From positions 1,612,001-1,676,000 of the forward strand of contig NZ_CP182343.1 in NCBI RefSeq assembly GCF_048571125.1: DNA of 64,000 nucleotides, in the 5' to 3' direction. The position numbers and the translations under genes were made by a program. Source of the DNA: Arcobacter siniprincipis (GTDB lineage: Bacteria; Campylobacterota; Campylobacteria; Campylobacterales; Arcobacteraceae). Under the pieces are notes generated by a model. That model was not told where the DNA came from, did no database searches, and worked only from the letters and a program-made list of their open reading frames with translations. This document shows positions 35,160 through 43,703 of this stretch, piece by piece (positions within the stretch are counted from its first letter, which is position 1; each line of letters opens with the position of its first letter).

Positions 35160-37754
35160 TTTAATATCTATTGCTAGAGGAAATTCAACATATTTTGCTT
35201 TTTTATTATCTAAAACTTTTATTTTAGGAATTATAAATAACCTATTATCTGTAATTTTGTGTTGTTCTAAAAGATATTTTTTAATTGATGATATTCTACT
35301 ATTTGCTAAGTTTTCTAATTCTTCTTTTGTAATATCTATTTTTGGCAACATAAGTGCTTTGATTTTAGATATGTAAGATGTTTTATCTAGAATCACTTTA
35401 TCATTTTGTTTTACCATTGATTTCTCTTTTAATTCTTGAAGGGAAATTTCCCCATTATAAATAGATTCTAAGGCTAATAAATATTTGTCACCATCTTTAA
35501 TATTTTCACTTTTTTTAGAGATTAACTCTTCTAATCTTATATCTTGTAAAGCCATTTTATCTTTGATGTTATCATATGCAGGCTCAACTTTTAAAGCAAG
35601 ACTTGGTCTCTTTGCAAAAACTTTAGCAATATTATTTAACGATTCTTTCTCTGAATCAATTAGATTACTTTCTCCATAAACAAATTCAATTTTTTTCATT
35701 TCTTCAGGATTTACACCTAAAATAGAAGCTAAAAGTGAAAATGGAGATGCAACTGATTTGATAATAAGATTTCTAAATACTTTCCAAATTATTGGGGCAA
35801 TAGAAAACTGTGGGTCATCTAAATTCCCACTAATTGGCAAATCAATATCAATAATGCCATCAGAATCTTCTAATAGAGCGATTCCAAGTTCTAAAGGTAG
35901 ATTCGAACCTTTATTTTTATCAATCAATTTTCCAAGTTCAATTTTATCAATAATGACACTATTTTGAGCTTTTAAATTTGATTCTGTAATATTGTAATGC
36001 AAATTTAAATTTAATTTTCCTTGTTTAACGTCTCTTCCTATGAATTTGTCTGAATAAGGTGTAAAGCTTTTCATGGCTATATTCTTAAATATTAGATTTA
36101 CATCTGTAAGTATTTTAATATCATCTAAATTTACAATTCCTGTAATCTTTGTATATCCATATTCATCAATTTTCCCTATAAGTTTCAGTTGTGTTGGTTT
36201 TGAACTTTTTGAGTTAAGTTCAGAAAGATTACCATTTAATTTTGTAATATTAGTTTTAAAAGGTGTTTTTAAAGTTCTGTCTTCGAATAATAATTGGCCA
36301 TTTTTGATATTTATAGGACCTATATCTAAATAAGTATTTGATTTCTCATTATTTGTATTTATCTCTTCTTTTACAGCTTTTTCCTTACCATTTTCATTTT
36401 TCCCTAATACTATTGAAGTATATGAATCTGGAATATCTACACTTGATAGTTTAATTTTGTCCTTATCTTTTAAAAACTTGTGAAGATTTATCTCTATATT
36501 TTTAGCTTCAATTTTTGTATTATCTGAATTGTTATTTATTTTTATATTTTTTGTTCCAACAGTTGATTCATCAATTGTAATATTATCATTTACAATTGAT
36601 AATTTTTTCAATAATACATTTATATTTTTTGCATCTACTGTAGTTTTATTTTTTAAATCATCATATAAAAAATAAGAGTTGTTTATTGTAAAAGAGTTTA
36701 AATCAACTAACCATGGTTTATTATTTGTAGTCTCTTCTTTCTCAATATTAGGTTCAGTATTTATTAGATTATCAATGTTTAGTGTATTATTTTTATATGA
36801 TGATATATTTGCAAAAAGCTTATTTAAAACTATGTTTTTGATACTTAATTTTTGTTTTGTATAGTCAAAATTTAAGTCCTTGAGTTCAAGGCTTTTTAAT
36901 CCTGCTAGTGTCTCTTTATCTTTCACAATATTTAAATCTTTTAATTCAAGATTTGCTTTATTTATATATAGTTCTATGTCTTTAGAGGTATCAAGATTAT
37001 ATCCTAAGTTTAAATTTAAAGTTGGATTATCAATTGTGAAGTTTAATAAATCTTTTGAATATCCTACATATTCCTTTGCATGAAGATTTTTAAGTTCTAT
37101 TTTTCCATACATTTTAAAAGGTATAAGTCTTATTCCTCCATCAATGAATAATTTTGTATCTTTATTTATAATTGTATTAAGACTATGAGATGCTAAAGAG
37201 TTTTTTAAAGTACCTAAGTCATAAAAGGTATAGTTAAAATTATGTATTTTTGTTGTAGTTTTTTTTGAATTAAATATTTGAGTAAAAAGAAAATCTCCAT
37301 CTAAAATCTGAATCTTCGTAATTTCAAATAAAGGAATAGAAGATTTTTCATTTGTTGATTTCTCTTCAGTTTTTTCTTCTTGTGGTTTCATAATAGATGC
37401 TAAATTAATATTACCATTTTCATCTTGGACAATATTTACATAAGGCTTTATTAGATTTACTTTCTTAAAGCTAATATGATATTCATGAATTGACTTTAAA
37501 AAGGAAAAGTCAATTTCAAAGCTTTTAAATCCTACTAATTTCTCATCTTTATTTGATATAGAAAAACCATCAAGTTTTAAATCCAAAGTATATGGGTTGA
37601 AACTTACTTTTTCTAACTTGCTTTTATAAATGAGTAAATTATCAAGATTTTTGATTATTTGGTCTTTTGCAATATAAGGTATTAAGAAGAAACCTAATAG
37701 AGAATAAATTAAAAATATTGATAGTAAAATTTTGATAAAAAGATTATTTTTCAT
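35151..37754 (-). CDS. DUF748 / AsmA-like envelope protein
   Basis: An 867-residue protein anchored by one N-terminal membrane helix (about 5-25). A long beta-rich periplasmic part follows, with repeated strand segments typical of AsmA-like DUF748 proteins. The C-terminal region (from about 690) has FVYGESNLIDSEKESLNNIAK, which resembles OmpA-like family ends. Relatives bridge inner and outer membranes and move phospholipids. I set the start at 37754 because GGAG lies six bases upstream; an ATG at 37766 has no such site. It seems to be a single gene. Confidence 0.82.
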   Translation of the reverse strand: MKNNLFIKILLSIFLIYSLLGFFLIPYIAKDQIIKNLDNLLIYKSKLEKVSFNPYTLDLKLDGFSISNKDEKLVGFKSFEIDFSFLKSIHEYHISFKKVNLIKPYVNIVQDENGNINLASIMKPQEEKTEEKSTNEKSSIPLFEITKIQILDGDFLFTQIFNSKKTTTKIHNFNYTFYDLGTLKNSLASHSLNTIINKDTKLFIDGGIRLIPFKMYGKIELKNLHAKEYVGYSKDLLNFTIDNPTLNLNLGYNLDTSKDIELYINKANLELKDLNIVKDKETLAGLKSLELKDLNFDYTKQKLSIKNIVLNKLFANISSYKNNTLNIDNLINTEPNIEKEETTNNKPWLVDLNSFTINNSYFLYDDLKNKTTVDAKNINVLLKKLSIVNDNITIDESTVGTKNIKINNNSDNTKIEAKNIEINLHKFLKDKDKIKLSSVDIPDSYTSIVLGKNENGKEKAVKEEINTNNEKSNTYLDIGPINIKNGQLLFEDRTLKTPFKTNITKLNGNLSELNSKSSKPTQLKLIGKIDEYGYTKITGIVNLDDIKILTDVNLIFKNIAMKSFTPYSDKFIGRDVKQGKLNLNLHYNITESNLKAQNSVIIDKIELGKLIDKNKGSNLPLELGIALLEDSDGIIDIDLPISGNLDDPQFSIAPIIWKVFRNLIIKSVASPFSLLASILGVNPEEMKKIEFVYGESNLIDSEKESLNNIAKVFAKRPSLALKVEPAYDNIKDKMALQDIRLEELISKKSENIKDGDKYLLALESIYNGEISLQELKEKSMVKQNDKVILDKTSYISKIKALMLPKIDITKEELENLANSRISSIKKYLLEQHKITDNRLFIIPKIKVLDNKKAKYVEFPLAIDIKKK

Positions 37755-37809
37755 AGGAAACTCCAACTAATTAGTTAATCTATTATAGCAAAATAAATAA
37801 CAAATTTGT

Positions 37810-37815
37810 TACAAT
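37810..37815 (+). promoter_or_regulatory. Probable -10 box of dapE
   Basis: TACAAT lies 21 bases before the dapE start in the 81-base divergent gap. Confidence 0.4.
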
Positions 37816-37835
37816 ATCCACTTTAAAGGAAACAG

Positions 37836-38936
37836 ATGACTATTATAGAATTATTTCAAAAATTATTAAGATTTAAATCACTTACCCCCGATGATGATGG
37901 AGCTTTTGATTTTATAGAAGAGTATTTAGGTGAGGAATGGACATGTATAAAACTTGACTTAGAAGGTACGAAAAATAGGTTTTATTATAAAAAGTTCAAT
38001 GAAAAAGCTCAACACTTATGTTTTGCAGGACATATTGATGTAGTACCTGTAGGGCAGGGTTGGGAAATAGACCCTTTTGCAGCAGAAGTTGTAGATGGAG
38101 TTATAAGTGCAAGAGGTGCTCAAGATATGAAAAGTGGAGATGCAGCTTTTTTATATGCTTGTGAACATGCCCAAAATTTTGATGGAACACTTTCTATTCT
38201 TATGACAAGTGACGAAGAGGGTGAAGGAACTTACGGTACTATCAAAATGCTTGAACACCTAAAAGAAATAAACTTTATACCAAACTATGCAGTTGTAGCA
38301 GAACCAACTTGTGAAGAGATTTTTGGTGATGCTATCAAAGTAGGAAGACGTGGAAGTATAAATGGATATATCACTATAAAAGGTAAACAAGGACATGCTG
38401 CATATCCAGAAAAATGTATAAATCCAGTTCATAATTTTGCTTCAATTTTACCAAAACTAGCAGGGCATAACTTAGATGATGGCGATGAATATTTCGCCCC
38501 ATCAAAGATGGTAATAACTGATATAAGAGGTGGTATGGAAGTTACAAATGTAACACCAAATGAACTAAAACTTATGTTCAATGTAAGAAATTCAACAAAT
38601 ACTACAAGAGAGTCTGTAGAAGAGTTTATACATGAAAATCTAAAAGGTTTAGACTACGAGTTTAGAACTACACAAGGTTCATTCCCCTTTGTGACAAACA
38701 AAGAATCAAAAGTAGTCAAAGCTATGGAAAACTCTATAAAAGAGGTTTTAGGAGTAACTACAAAACACTCAACCCATGGAGGAACAAGTGACGCTAGATA
38801 TTTTGGAGCCTTTGGTATAGAAGCCATAGAATTTGGAGTTATAAATGATACTATTCATAGTATTGGTGAGAGAACAACAGTTAAAGAAGTAGAAGGTTTA
38901 ACTGCTGTTTATGTGGATTTGATTAAGAATTTTTAA
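37836..38936 (+). CDS. dapE: Succinyl-diaminopimelate desuccinylase
   Basis: A 366-residue M20-family zinc enzyme of the lysine/diaminopimelate pathway. Metal and catalytic residues are seen in GHIDVVPVG, GAQDMKSGDAAF, TSDEEGEG, AEPTC and HGGTSDARYFG near the C-terminus. The dimerisation domain has GRRGSINGYITIKGKQGHAAYPE. AAAGGA precedes the ATG. DapE is favoured over ArgE by these signatures and length. Confidence 0.95.
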   Translation: MTIIELFQKLLRFKSLTPDDDGAFDFIEEYLGEEWTCIKLDLEGTKNRFYYKKFNEKAQHLCFAGHIDVVPVGQGWEIDPFAAEVVDGVISARGAQDMKSGDAAFLYACEHAQNFDGTLSILMTSDEEGEGTYGTIKMLEHLKEINFIPNYAVVAEPTCEEIFGDAIKVGRRGSINGYITIKGKQGHAAYPEKCINPVHNFASILPKLAGHNLDDGDEYFAPSKMVITDIRGGMEVTNVTPNELKLMFNVRNSTNTTRESVEEFIHENLKGLDYEFRTTQGSFPFVTNKESKVVKAMENSIKEVLGVTTKHSTHGGTSDARYFGAFGIEAIEFGVINDTIHSIGERTTVKEVEGLTAVYVDLIKNF

Positions 38937-39058
38937 GGAAAAAATTTATTCAAATTATTTTAGTTAGGTATGATAAATACGAAATATTATCTAGTATAGA
39001 AAGTAAATGTTAGTTTGTGAAAAATAAAAAATAAAATAGAAATAATTGAAAGTAAATA

Positions 39059-39952
39059 ATGAAAGAAAAGTCGTTTAAAGAAATACATTGTAAAACTGCA
39101 AATGAATTATGGGAGTTATTAAGTCCAACTAATAAATTATTTGATGATCCTTGTAAACTAATTTATCGAGGGCAGTCTAATTCAAAGTGGGGATTAGTAC
39201 CTTCTGTTTTAAGAAAGAATAAGAATAATCAACTTATGAAATTATTTAAAGAAGAATCTCCTGCAGATTTTCAAATTTTTAATGAATTATCTATTTTAAA
39301 TAAATTTGTAGAGTACTGTGATAATTTAGGTATAAAAATTCCAAATGATTCAATAAATTTTAGACAGAATAATCTCAATACAAATAATATAGATAAGTAT
39401 TTGCGTAATCCATCTTTATGGCCTAACGAAGAAATATTTGAATTAATGGCAATGGCTCAACATCATTCTGTTCCTACAAGATTATTAGATTGGACTGAAT
39501 CTCCATATGTTGCTATGTATTTTGCAGTATCTTCAGCATTTTATAGATATATAGAACTTTTAGAAAAAGAAGGACTTAAAGGTGATGAAAAGATAGCAAT
39601 TTGGGTATTAAATTTAGAACTTAAAAATTTATACGATTTTAAAACTTTGTATGTTCCTAGAAGTTCCTCACTTAATATGTCTTCTCAAAAAGGTTTATTT
39701 ACTGTTCATCCTCATAATGGCAATAGAGGTGAAAGTTTTGTTGTAAAAGGATTAGAAAATATATTTTCGATTTTATCAAATACTCCTTTACTAAAAATAA
39801 CTTTACCAATAGATGAAGTTATCAATTTATATGATTTATGCGAAAAAGTAGGAATGACTTCCACTACATTATTTCCAAATACTCAGGGAGTAGAAAAAGG
39901 CATTAAAGACACTTTAAATAAATGGTATTTAACAGATAATCTACTTAGATAA
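39059..39952 (+). CDS. FRG domain-containing protein
   Basis: A 297-residue protein of the FRG family, named for its Phe-Arg-Gly-type motif. Seen here are LIYRGQSNSKWGLVPSVLR near residue 34, MAQHHSVPTRLLDWTESPYVAMYFAV near 140, and a C-terminal ...TTLFPNTQGVEKGI. FRG proteins occur in accessory and mobile regions, and some are tied to phage defence or toxin modules. The biochemical activity is uncertain; the arrangement of conserved R, H and E residues recalls ADP-ribosyltransferase-like folds, but that is inference. No partner toxin, antitoxin or nuclease gene lies beside it. Confidence 0.82.
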   Translation: MKEKSFKEIHCKTANELWELLSPTNKLFDDPCKLIYRGQSNSKWGLVPSVLRKNKNNQLMKLFKEESPADFQIFNELSILNKFVEYCDNLGIKIPNDSINFRQNNLNTNNIDKYLRNPSLWPNEEIFELMAMAQHHSVPTRLLDWTESPYVAMYFAVSSAFYRYIELLEKEGLKGDEKIAIWVLNLELKNLYDFKTLYVPRSSSLNMSSQKGLFTVHPHNGNRGESFVVKGLENIFSILSNTPLLKITLPIDEVINLYDLCEKVGMTSTTLFPNTQGVEKGIKDTLNKWYLTDNLLR

Positions 39953-39969
39953 TATAATCTAATTCAAAA

Positions 39970-40087
39970 GAATAAAAACAAAAGCTTTAGAAGTAAAATA
40001 TGTAGATAAAATAGTTGTTGGAAAAACTCTCCTCAATCTAAAAAAGCGATTCAAAATGCCATTGATTATACTAAATCCGTTCAATAA
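39970..40087 (+). pseudogene. Possible coding remnant after the FRG gene
   Basis: Two frames read like protein: KALEVKYVDKIVVGKTL, then, after a shift near 40030, QSKKAIQNAIDYTKSVQ and a stop at 40085-40087. There is no start codon or ribosome binding site. I do not recognise the family. It may be the 3' end of a decayed gene. Confidence 0.3.
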
Positions 40088-40117
40088 ATTTAAAAATTAA
40101 AAAAGAGTTAACAAATA

Positions 40118-40474
40118 ATGAACCTAGAACAAATAGAAGATATATTTATGGCTAAACAATGTGCAACAAAAGATTTTCCTTTTGGTGATGATACTATGGT
40201 CTTTAAAGTTATGGATAAGATGTTTGGTCTTATTAGTTTGAAAAAAACTCCACTAAATATAAATTTGAAATGTGATCCAAATGATGCCATAGCCTATAGA
40301 GATATTTATGAGTGTGTAAATCCAGGTTATCATATGAATAAAAAGCATTGGAATACTATAACCTTAGATGGGACTATAAAAGAAGAGATAGTAAAAGATA
40401 TGGTCAATGAATCATATGATTTAATAGTATCTAAACTAACAAAAAAACAAAGAGAAGAGTTACTTTTTAAATAA
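40118..40474 (+). CDS. MmcQ/YjbR family protein
   Basis: A 118-residue protein of the MmcQ/YjbR family, which has a CyaY-like fold and is often annotated as DNA-binding. Signs are the N-terminal CATKDFPFGDDTMVFKV, FGLISL, LKCDPNDAIAYRD and the end HMNKKHWNTITLDG with VNESYDLIVSKL. The physiological role is unclear. It precedes the ABC-F leader region by about 20 bases. Confidence 0.88.
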   Translation: MNLEQIEDIFMAKQCATKDFPFGDDTMVFKVMDKMFGLISLKKTPLNINLKCDPNDAIAYRDIYECVNPGYHMNKKHWNTITLDGTIKEEIVKDMVNESYDLIVSKLTKKQREELLFK

Positions 40475-40492
40475 TTATAAAATGAAAAACGA

Positions 40493-40498
40493 TATACT
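40493..40498 (+). promoter_or_regulatory. Candidate -10 box for the ABC-F transcript
   Basis: TATACT lies within a short inverted repeat (CGATA-TAC-TATCG, 40490-40502). It would start a transcript near 40505, giving a leader of about 100 bases with the small ORF near its 5' end. Confidence 0.35.
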
Positions 40499-40525
40499 AT
40501 CGTATAAATACAAAAGGAAAAAACA

Positions 40526-40543
40526 ATGAACAGTTTACTCTAA
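40526..40543 (+). CDS. Five-residue leader peptide upstream of ABC-F
   Basis: ATG-AAC-AGT-TTA-CTC-TAA encodes MNSLL. An excellent AAGGA ribosome binding site lies at 40514-40518 with a seven-base spacer. It is followed directly by the competing hairpins described separately. Short leaders of this kind control antibiotic-inducible erm and ABC-F genes in other bacteria. That it is translated is inference from the ribosome binding site. Confidence 0.5.
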   Translation: MNSLL

Positions 40544-40544
40544 T

Positions 40545-40596
40545 TCAAGGGTAAAATTTAACTTATCCTTGATACTAAATATAGATATATCAAGGA
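40545..40596 (+). promoter_or_regulatory. Putative translational attenuator with two exclusive hairpins
   Basis: Hairpin A pairs 40545-40554 with 40563-40572 (10 pairs, one G-U, eight-base loop). Hairpin B pairs 40566-40574 with 40588-40596 (nine perfect pairs, 13-base loop). Both need 40566-40572, so only one can form. Hairpin B buries AAGGA at 40592-40596, the ribosome binding site of the ABC-F gene, whose ATG is six bases on. Hairpin A leaves it free. The switch and its inducer are inferred. Confidence 0.55.
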
Positions 40597-40602
40597 ATTT
40601 AT

Positions 40603-42108
40603 ATGCAATATCTACAAATAAATAATCTTACTTTTAAATACACAAGCAGTGAAATTTTTTTAAATCTTAATTTGAGTTTTGAAAAGGGTTGGAGCTGTTT
40701 AGTTGGCTCAAATGGTTCAGGTAAAACCACACTTTTTAAACTCATTGCCAAAATACTAAAACCACAAGAGGGTAGTATTGTTGGCAATGAGTTGGTCTAT
40801 TATTGTGAACAAGAACTTCATGAAAAACCAAATGGTTTTGAAGAGTTTATTTATACATACAATACAAAAACATTTAAGCTAAAAGAGTTGCTTCACATAG
40901 AAGATGAGTGGTTTTATAGGTGGGAAACTCTCAGTTTTGGGGAGCGAAAACGCATACAAATAGCGATTGCTCTTTTTTTAGAACCTGATGTTTTATTGCT
41001 TGATGAACCAAGTAATCATCTGGATATAAAAACAAAAGAGATATTGATAAAGAGTTTGAAAAACTTTAAAGGGATTGGTATCTTAATAAGTCATGACAGA
41101 GAACTTTTGAACTCTTTGTGTAATAATACAGTTATTATAAAAAATAAAAAAATCTATAACTATAAAACCACTTTCCAAAAGGCAATAGAAGAGTTAGATT
41201 TATATTTTAACTTTTTGCAAAAAGAGAATGAAAATATAAACAATAAAGTGAAAAAATTGCAAAACAATATTCAAGTACAAAAAGAGAAAGTATCCCAATC
41301 AAAAAGCAGATTATCCAAAAAAAACATAAATACAAAAGACAAAAGTCTAAAAGAGAAAATAAACTTAGCAAAACTTACAGGAAAAGATAAATCTGATTCA
41401 AAACTTGTGACAAGTTTTTCTAAAAAAGCCCAAGAGTTGTCCTCTAAAAAAAATGAAATAGAAAAAAGTTTTGACAAAGGTATTTCAATAATAGATGAAA
41501 AGAGTAAAAAAGAGAAGTTTTCTTTTATTTTGCAAAAAGCTCAATTATCTTTAGGTGAAAAAAAGATTTTAAAATATGAAAATCTATCTTTGAATAAAGG
41601 TGATAAAATAGCCATAATAGGTGACAATGGTGTAGGGAAAAGCAGTTTTTTAAAGCTACTTATTTCAAAAATAACACCCCTTAAAAGCTATTTATATCTT
41701 CCCCAAGAAATAGATTTAAAACAAAAAGAAAATCTTTTTGAAGCAATAAAGAGTTTGAACAATGAAAAAAAAGGTGAACTTTTTACTCTTATTCAAAGGT
41801 TATCTTCAAATCCTAAAAATCTTTTAAACAATCAAAATACAAGTCCCGGAGAGCTTAGAAAACTTTTTATTGCAAAGGCTTTATTGGATAATATACAACT
41901 TATAATATTAGATGAACCAACCAATCATATGGATATAGATTCAATACAATCTTTAGAACAAGCCTTAAAAGAGTATCAAAACACTTTAATCGTTGTAAGT
42001 CATGATAAAACTTTTATAAAAAATATTAATGCGAGAATTTACACTATCTTAAAAGGTGTAGATGATTTTTATGAGTTAAAGGAATTAAATGCAACTAATA
42101 AAATATGA
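40603..42108 (+). CDS. ABC-F family ATPase, possible ribosome protection protein
   Basis: 501 residues with two ABC domains and no membrane segment. Domain 1 has Walker A GSNGSGKT near residues 36-43, signature LSFGERKR and DEPSNHLD. A charged linker (about 195-300) follows. Domain 2 has Walker A GDNGVGKS near 342, signature SPGELRK and DEPTNHMD. ABC-F proteins bind the ribosomal E site; some displace antibiotics, others are housekeeping factors. The upstream leader peptide and attenuator, and the overlapping acetyltransferase and kinase genes, favour an inducible resistance-type role. That role is inference. Confidence 0.88.
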   Translation: MQYLQINNLTFKYTSSEIFLNLNLSFEKGWSCLVGSNGSGKTTLFKLIAKILKPQEGSIVGNELVYYCEQELHEKPNGFEEFIYTYNTKTFKLKELLHIEDEWFYRWETLSFGERKRIQIAIALFLEPDVLLLDEPSNHLDIKTKEILIKSLKNFKGIGILISHDRELLNSLCNNTVIIKNKKIYNYKTTFQKAIEELDLYFNFLQKENENINNKVKKLQNNIQVQKEKVSQSKSRLSKKNINTKDKSLKEKINLAKLTGKDKSDSKLVTSFSKKAQELSSKKNEIEKSFDKGISIIDEKSKKEKFSFILQKAQLSLGEKKILKYENLSLNKGDKIAIIGDNGVGKSSFLKLLISKITPLKSYLYLPQEIDLKQKENLFEAIKSLNNEKKGELFTLIQRLSSNPKNLLNNQNTSPGELRKLFIAKALLDNIQLIILDEPTNHMDIDSIQSLEQALKEYQNTLIVVSHDKTFIKNINARIYTILKGVDDFYELKELNATNKI

Positions 42109-42556
42109 TAAAAAATATCAAAAAATAATACCTAAACTATTTGTAAATACTATTCATAAAACATGCAATAAAGATTATACAAAAGAGCAATTAAATGCTT
42201 GGGCAAATCCAAATATTGATTATAAGTCTTGGGAAGAAAGATTAAATAAAACAAAACCCTATTTGGCAATACTTGATAAAAAACTTGTAGGATTTGCAGA
42301 GTTTTATGAGGATTATATTGATTGTTTTTATGTACACTATAAATATCAAGGTTGTGGTATAGGAAAGATGCTTTTAAATCATATTTTTAAAATAGCAAAA
42401 GAGAAAGAACAAACTTTATTAAAAGTAGATGCAAGTATCACTGCGAAGCCATTTTTTGAGAAGTTTGGTTTTATAGAAGTAAAGAAAAATATAGTCAAAA
42501 GAGCCAATGAAGAGTTAATAAATTTTAGTATGCAAAGGATAGAAAATGAAAAATAG
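42089..42556 (+). CDS. GNAT family N-acetyltransferase
   Basis: A 155-residue GCN5-type acetyltransferase. The acetyl-CoA loop appears as YQGCGIGKMLLNHIF near residue 90, followed by VDASITAKPFFEKFGF, typical of the YafP/YiiD-like branch. The substrate is unknown. The ATG overlaps the ABC-F end by 20 bases and the stop overlaps the next gene by 11, so all three genes are translationally coupled. Confidence 0.88.
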   Translation: MQLIKYDKKYQKIIPKLFVNTIHKTCNKDYTKEQLNAWANPNIDYKSWEERLNKTKPYLAILDKKLVGFAEFYEDYIDCFYVHYKYQGCGIGKMLLNHIFKIAKEKEQTLLKVDASITAKPFFEKFGFIEVKKNIVKRANEELINFSMQRIENEK

Positions 42557-43025
42557 ATTACATTTTATGTGTGGAAAAATGGCAGCAGGGAAATCTACAC
42601 TATCAACAAAAATAGCAAATGAAAATAATGCAATTTTTTTAAGTGAAGATGAGCTTTTAAAAAAGTTATATCCCAATGAAATAAAAACCATTGAAGATTA
42701 TATAAAGTATTCAAAAAGATTAAAAGATACAATGTTTGAATTTGTTATTCAACTTTTAAAAAAAGGCAATGAAGTTGTTTTAGATTTCCCTGCAAATACT
42801 GTTTCTCAAAGGGAGTGGTTTAAAGATATATTTGAAACAGCAAATGTTGAACATATTTTGTATTATATAAAAAGAAGTGATGAAGTGTGTAAAGAGCAAC
42901 TGAAAAAAAGAAATGAAAATCTACCAAAAGATATACCTTTTATAGATGAATCAACTTTTGATGCTATCACAAAATATTTTCAAGAACCAAAAAAAAATGA
43001 AGGTTTTAATATAAAGTATGAATAA
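42546..43025 (+). CDS. P-loop kinase (AAA_33 / zeta-like)
   Basis: A 159-residue small kinase with Walker A GKMAAGKST at about residues 10-18. An ESxDE-like SEDELL segment and a later basic LKKRNENLP lid region suggest phosphoryl transfer to a small molecule, as in AAA_33 proteins. This group includes chloramphenicol phosphotransferase-like and zeta-like enzymes; no epsilon antitoxin is adjacent. AAAGGA lies upstream of the ATG within the GNAT gene. Confidence 0.75.
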   Translation: MKNRLHFMCGKMAAGKSTLSTKIANENNAIFLSEDELLKKLYPNEIKTIEDYIKYSKRLKDTMFEFVIQLLKKGNEVVLDFPANTVSQREWFKDIFETANVEHILYYIKRSDEVCKEQLKKRNENLPKDIPFIDESTFDAITKYFQEPKKNEGFNIKYE

Positions 43026-43052
43026 TAAATAAAATAGGATAGTATTTTTAAA

Positions 43053-43565
43053 TTATTGTCCCATTGCCGATTTTGTTGCAAAAATCACTATTCCTATAGC
43101 AAATAATAAAACTATTAAAAGTAAAGTTATTTTATAAAAAGAGAATTTTATAGATATGTTTTCATTATTTTTAGCTTCAATATTATTGAATTTTATACAT
43201 AAAGATATTATTATAAATGCAATTATTGTACTTGTAGTTTCTATAAAAAATAGGGTTGATGACATCTTTACAGGACTTATAGGAAAGATTTTAAACAAAT
43301 CAATCACATATACAAAAATATAAAGTAGTGCAAAAATAGCACTTAAAGTAATAGAATATTTTTTCTTTTTTACTATCAAAAAAGCTACAACAAAGCTCAG
43401 AAGTCCCAATGTTGTAAGAAAGATATTAAACAAAGTTAAAACAGTTTCACTGTAGTGAGAAAAATCTCTTGTCTCTATTGGACCACCAGGAACTAAAATT
43501 GTCAGTAAAACAGATAAAGCAACAAGTAAAAATGCAATAATAAAATGGATATTTTTTGAAAGCAT
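43053..43565 (-). CDS. Unknown integral membrane protein
   Basis: A 170-residue protein with about five hydrophobic helices and a short polar loop near residues 125-138 (FNNIEAKNNENIS). I do not recognise a family. A good AAAGG site precedes the ATG on the minus strand. It stands alone between two rightward units. Confidence 0.6.
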   Translation of the reverse strand: MLSKNIHFIIAFLLVALSVLLTILVPGGPIETRDFSHYSETVLTLFNIFLTTLGLLSFVVAFLIVKKKKYSITLSAIFALLYIFVYVIDLFKIFPISPVKMSSTLFFIETTSTIIAFIIISLCIKFNNIEAKNNENISIKFSFYKITLLLIVLLFAIGIVIFATKSAMGQ

Positions 43566-43703
43566 AATGAACCTTTAAGTAAAATAGTAAAAACAATTTT
43601 ATTTAAATGGATGTTTTATGAAGGTTAAAAGGCTTGATAAATATTAAAATATATTATGATAAAGTAAAATAAAAAAATTTCTTCATTTAAAGTGGATGTA
43701 TTT

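Noticed and set aside
42546..43025. Zeta toxin of an epsilon-zeta toxin-antitoxin pair
   Set aside because: No epsilon-like antitoxin gene is adjacent, and the gene is embedded in an operon with ABC-F and GNAT genes.
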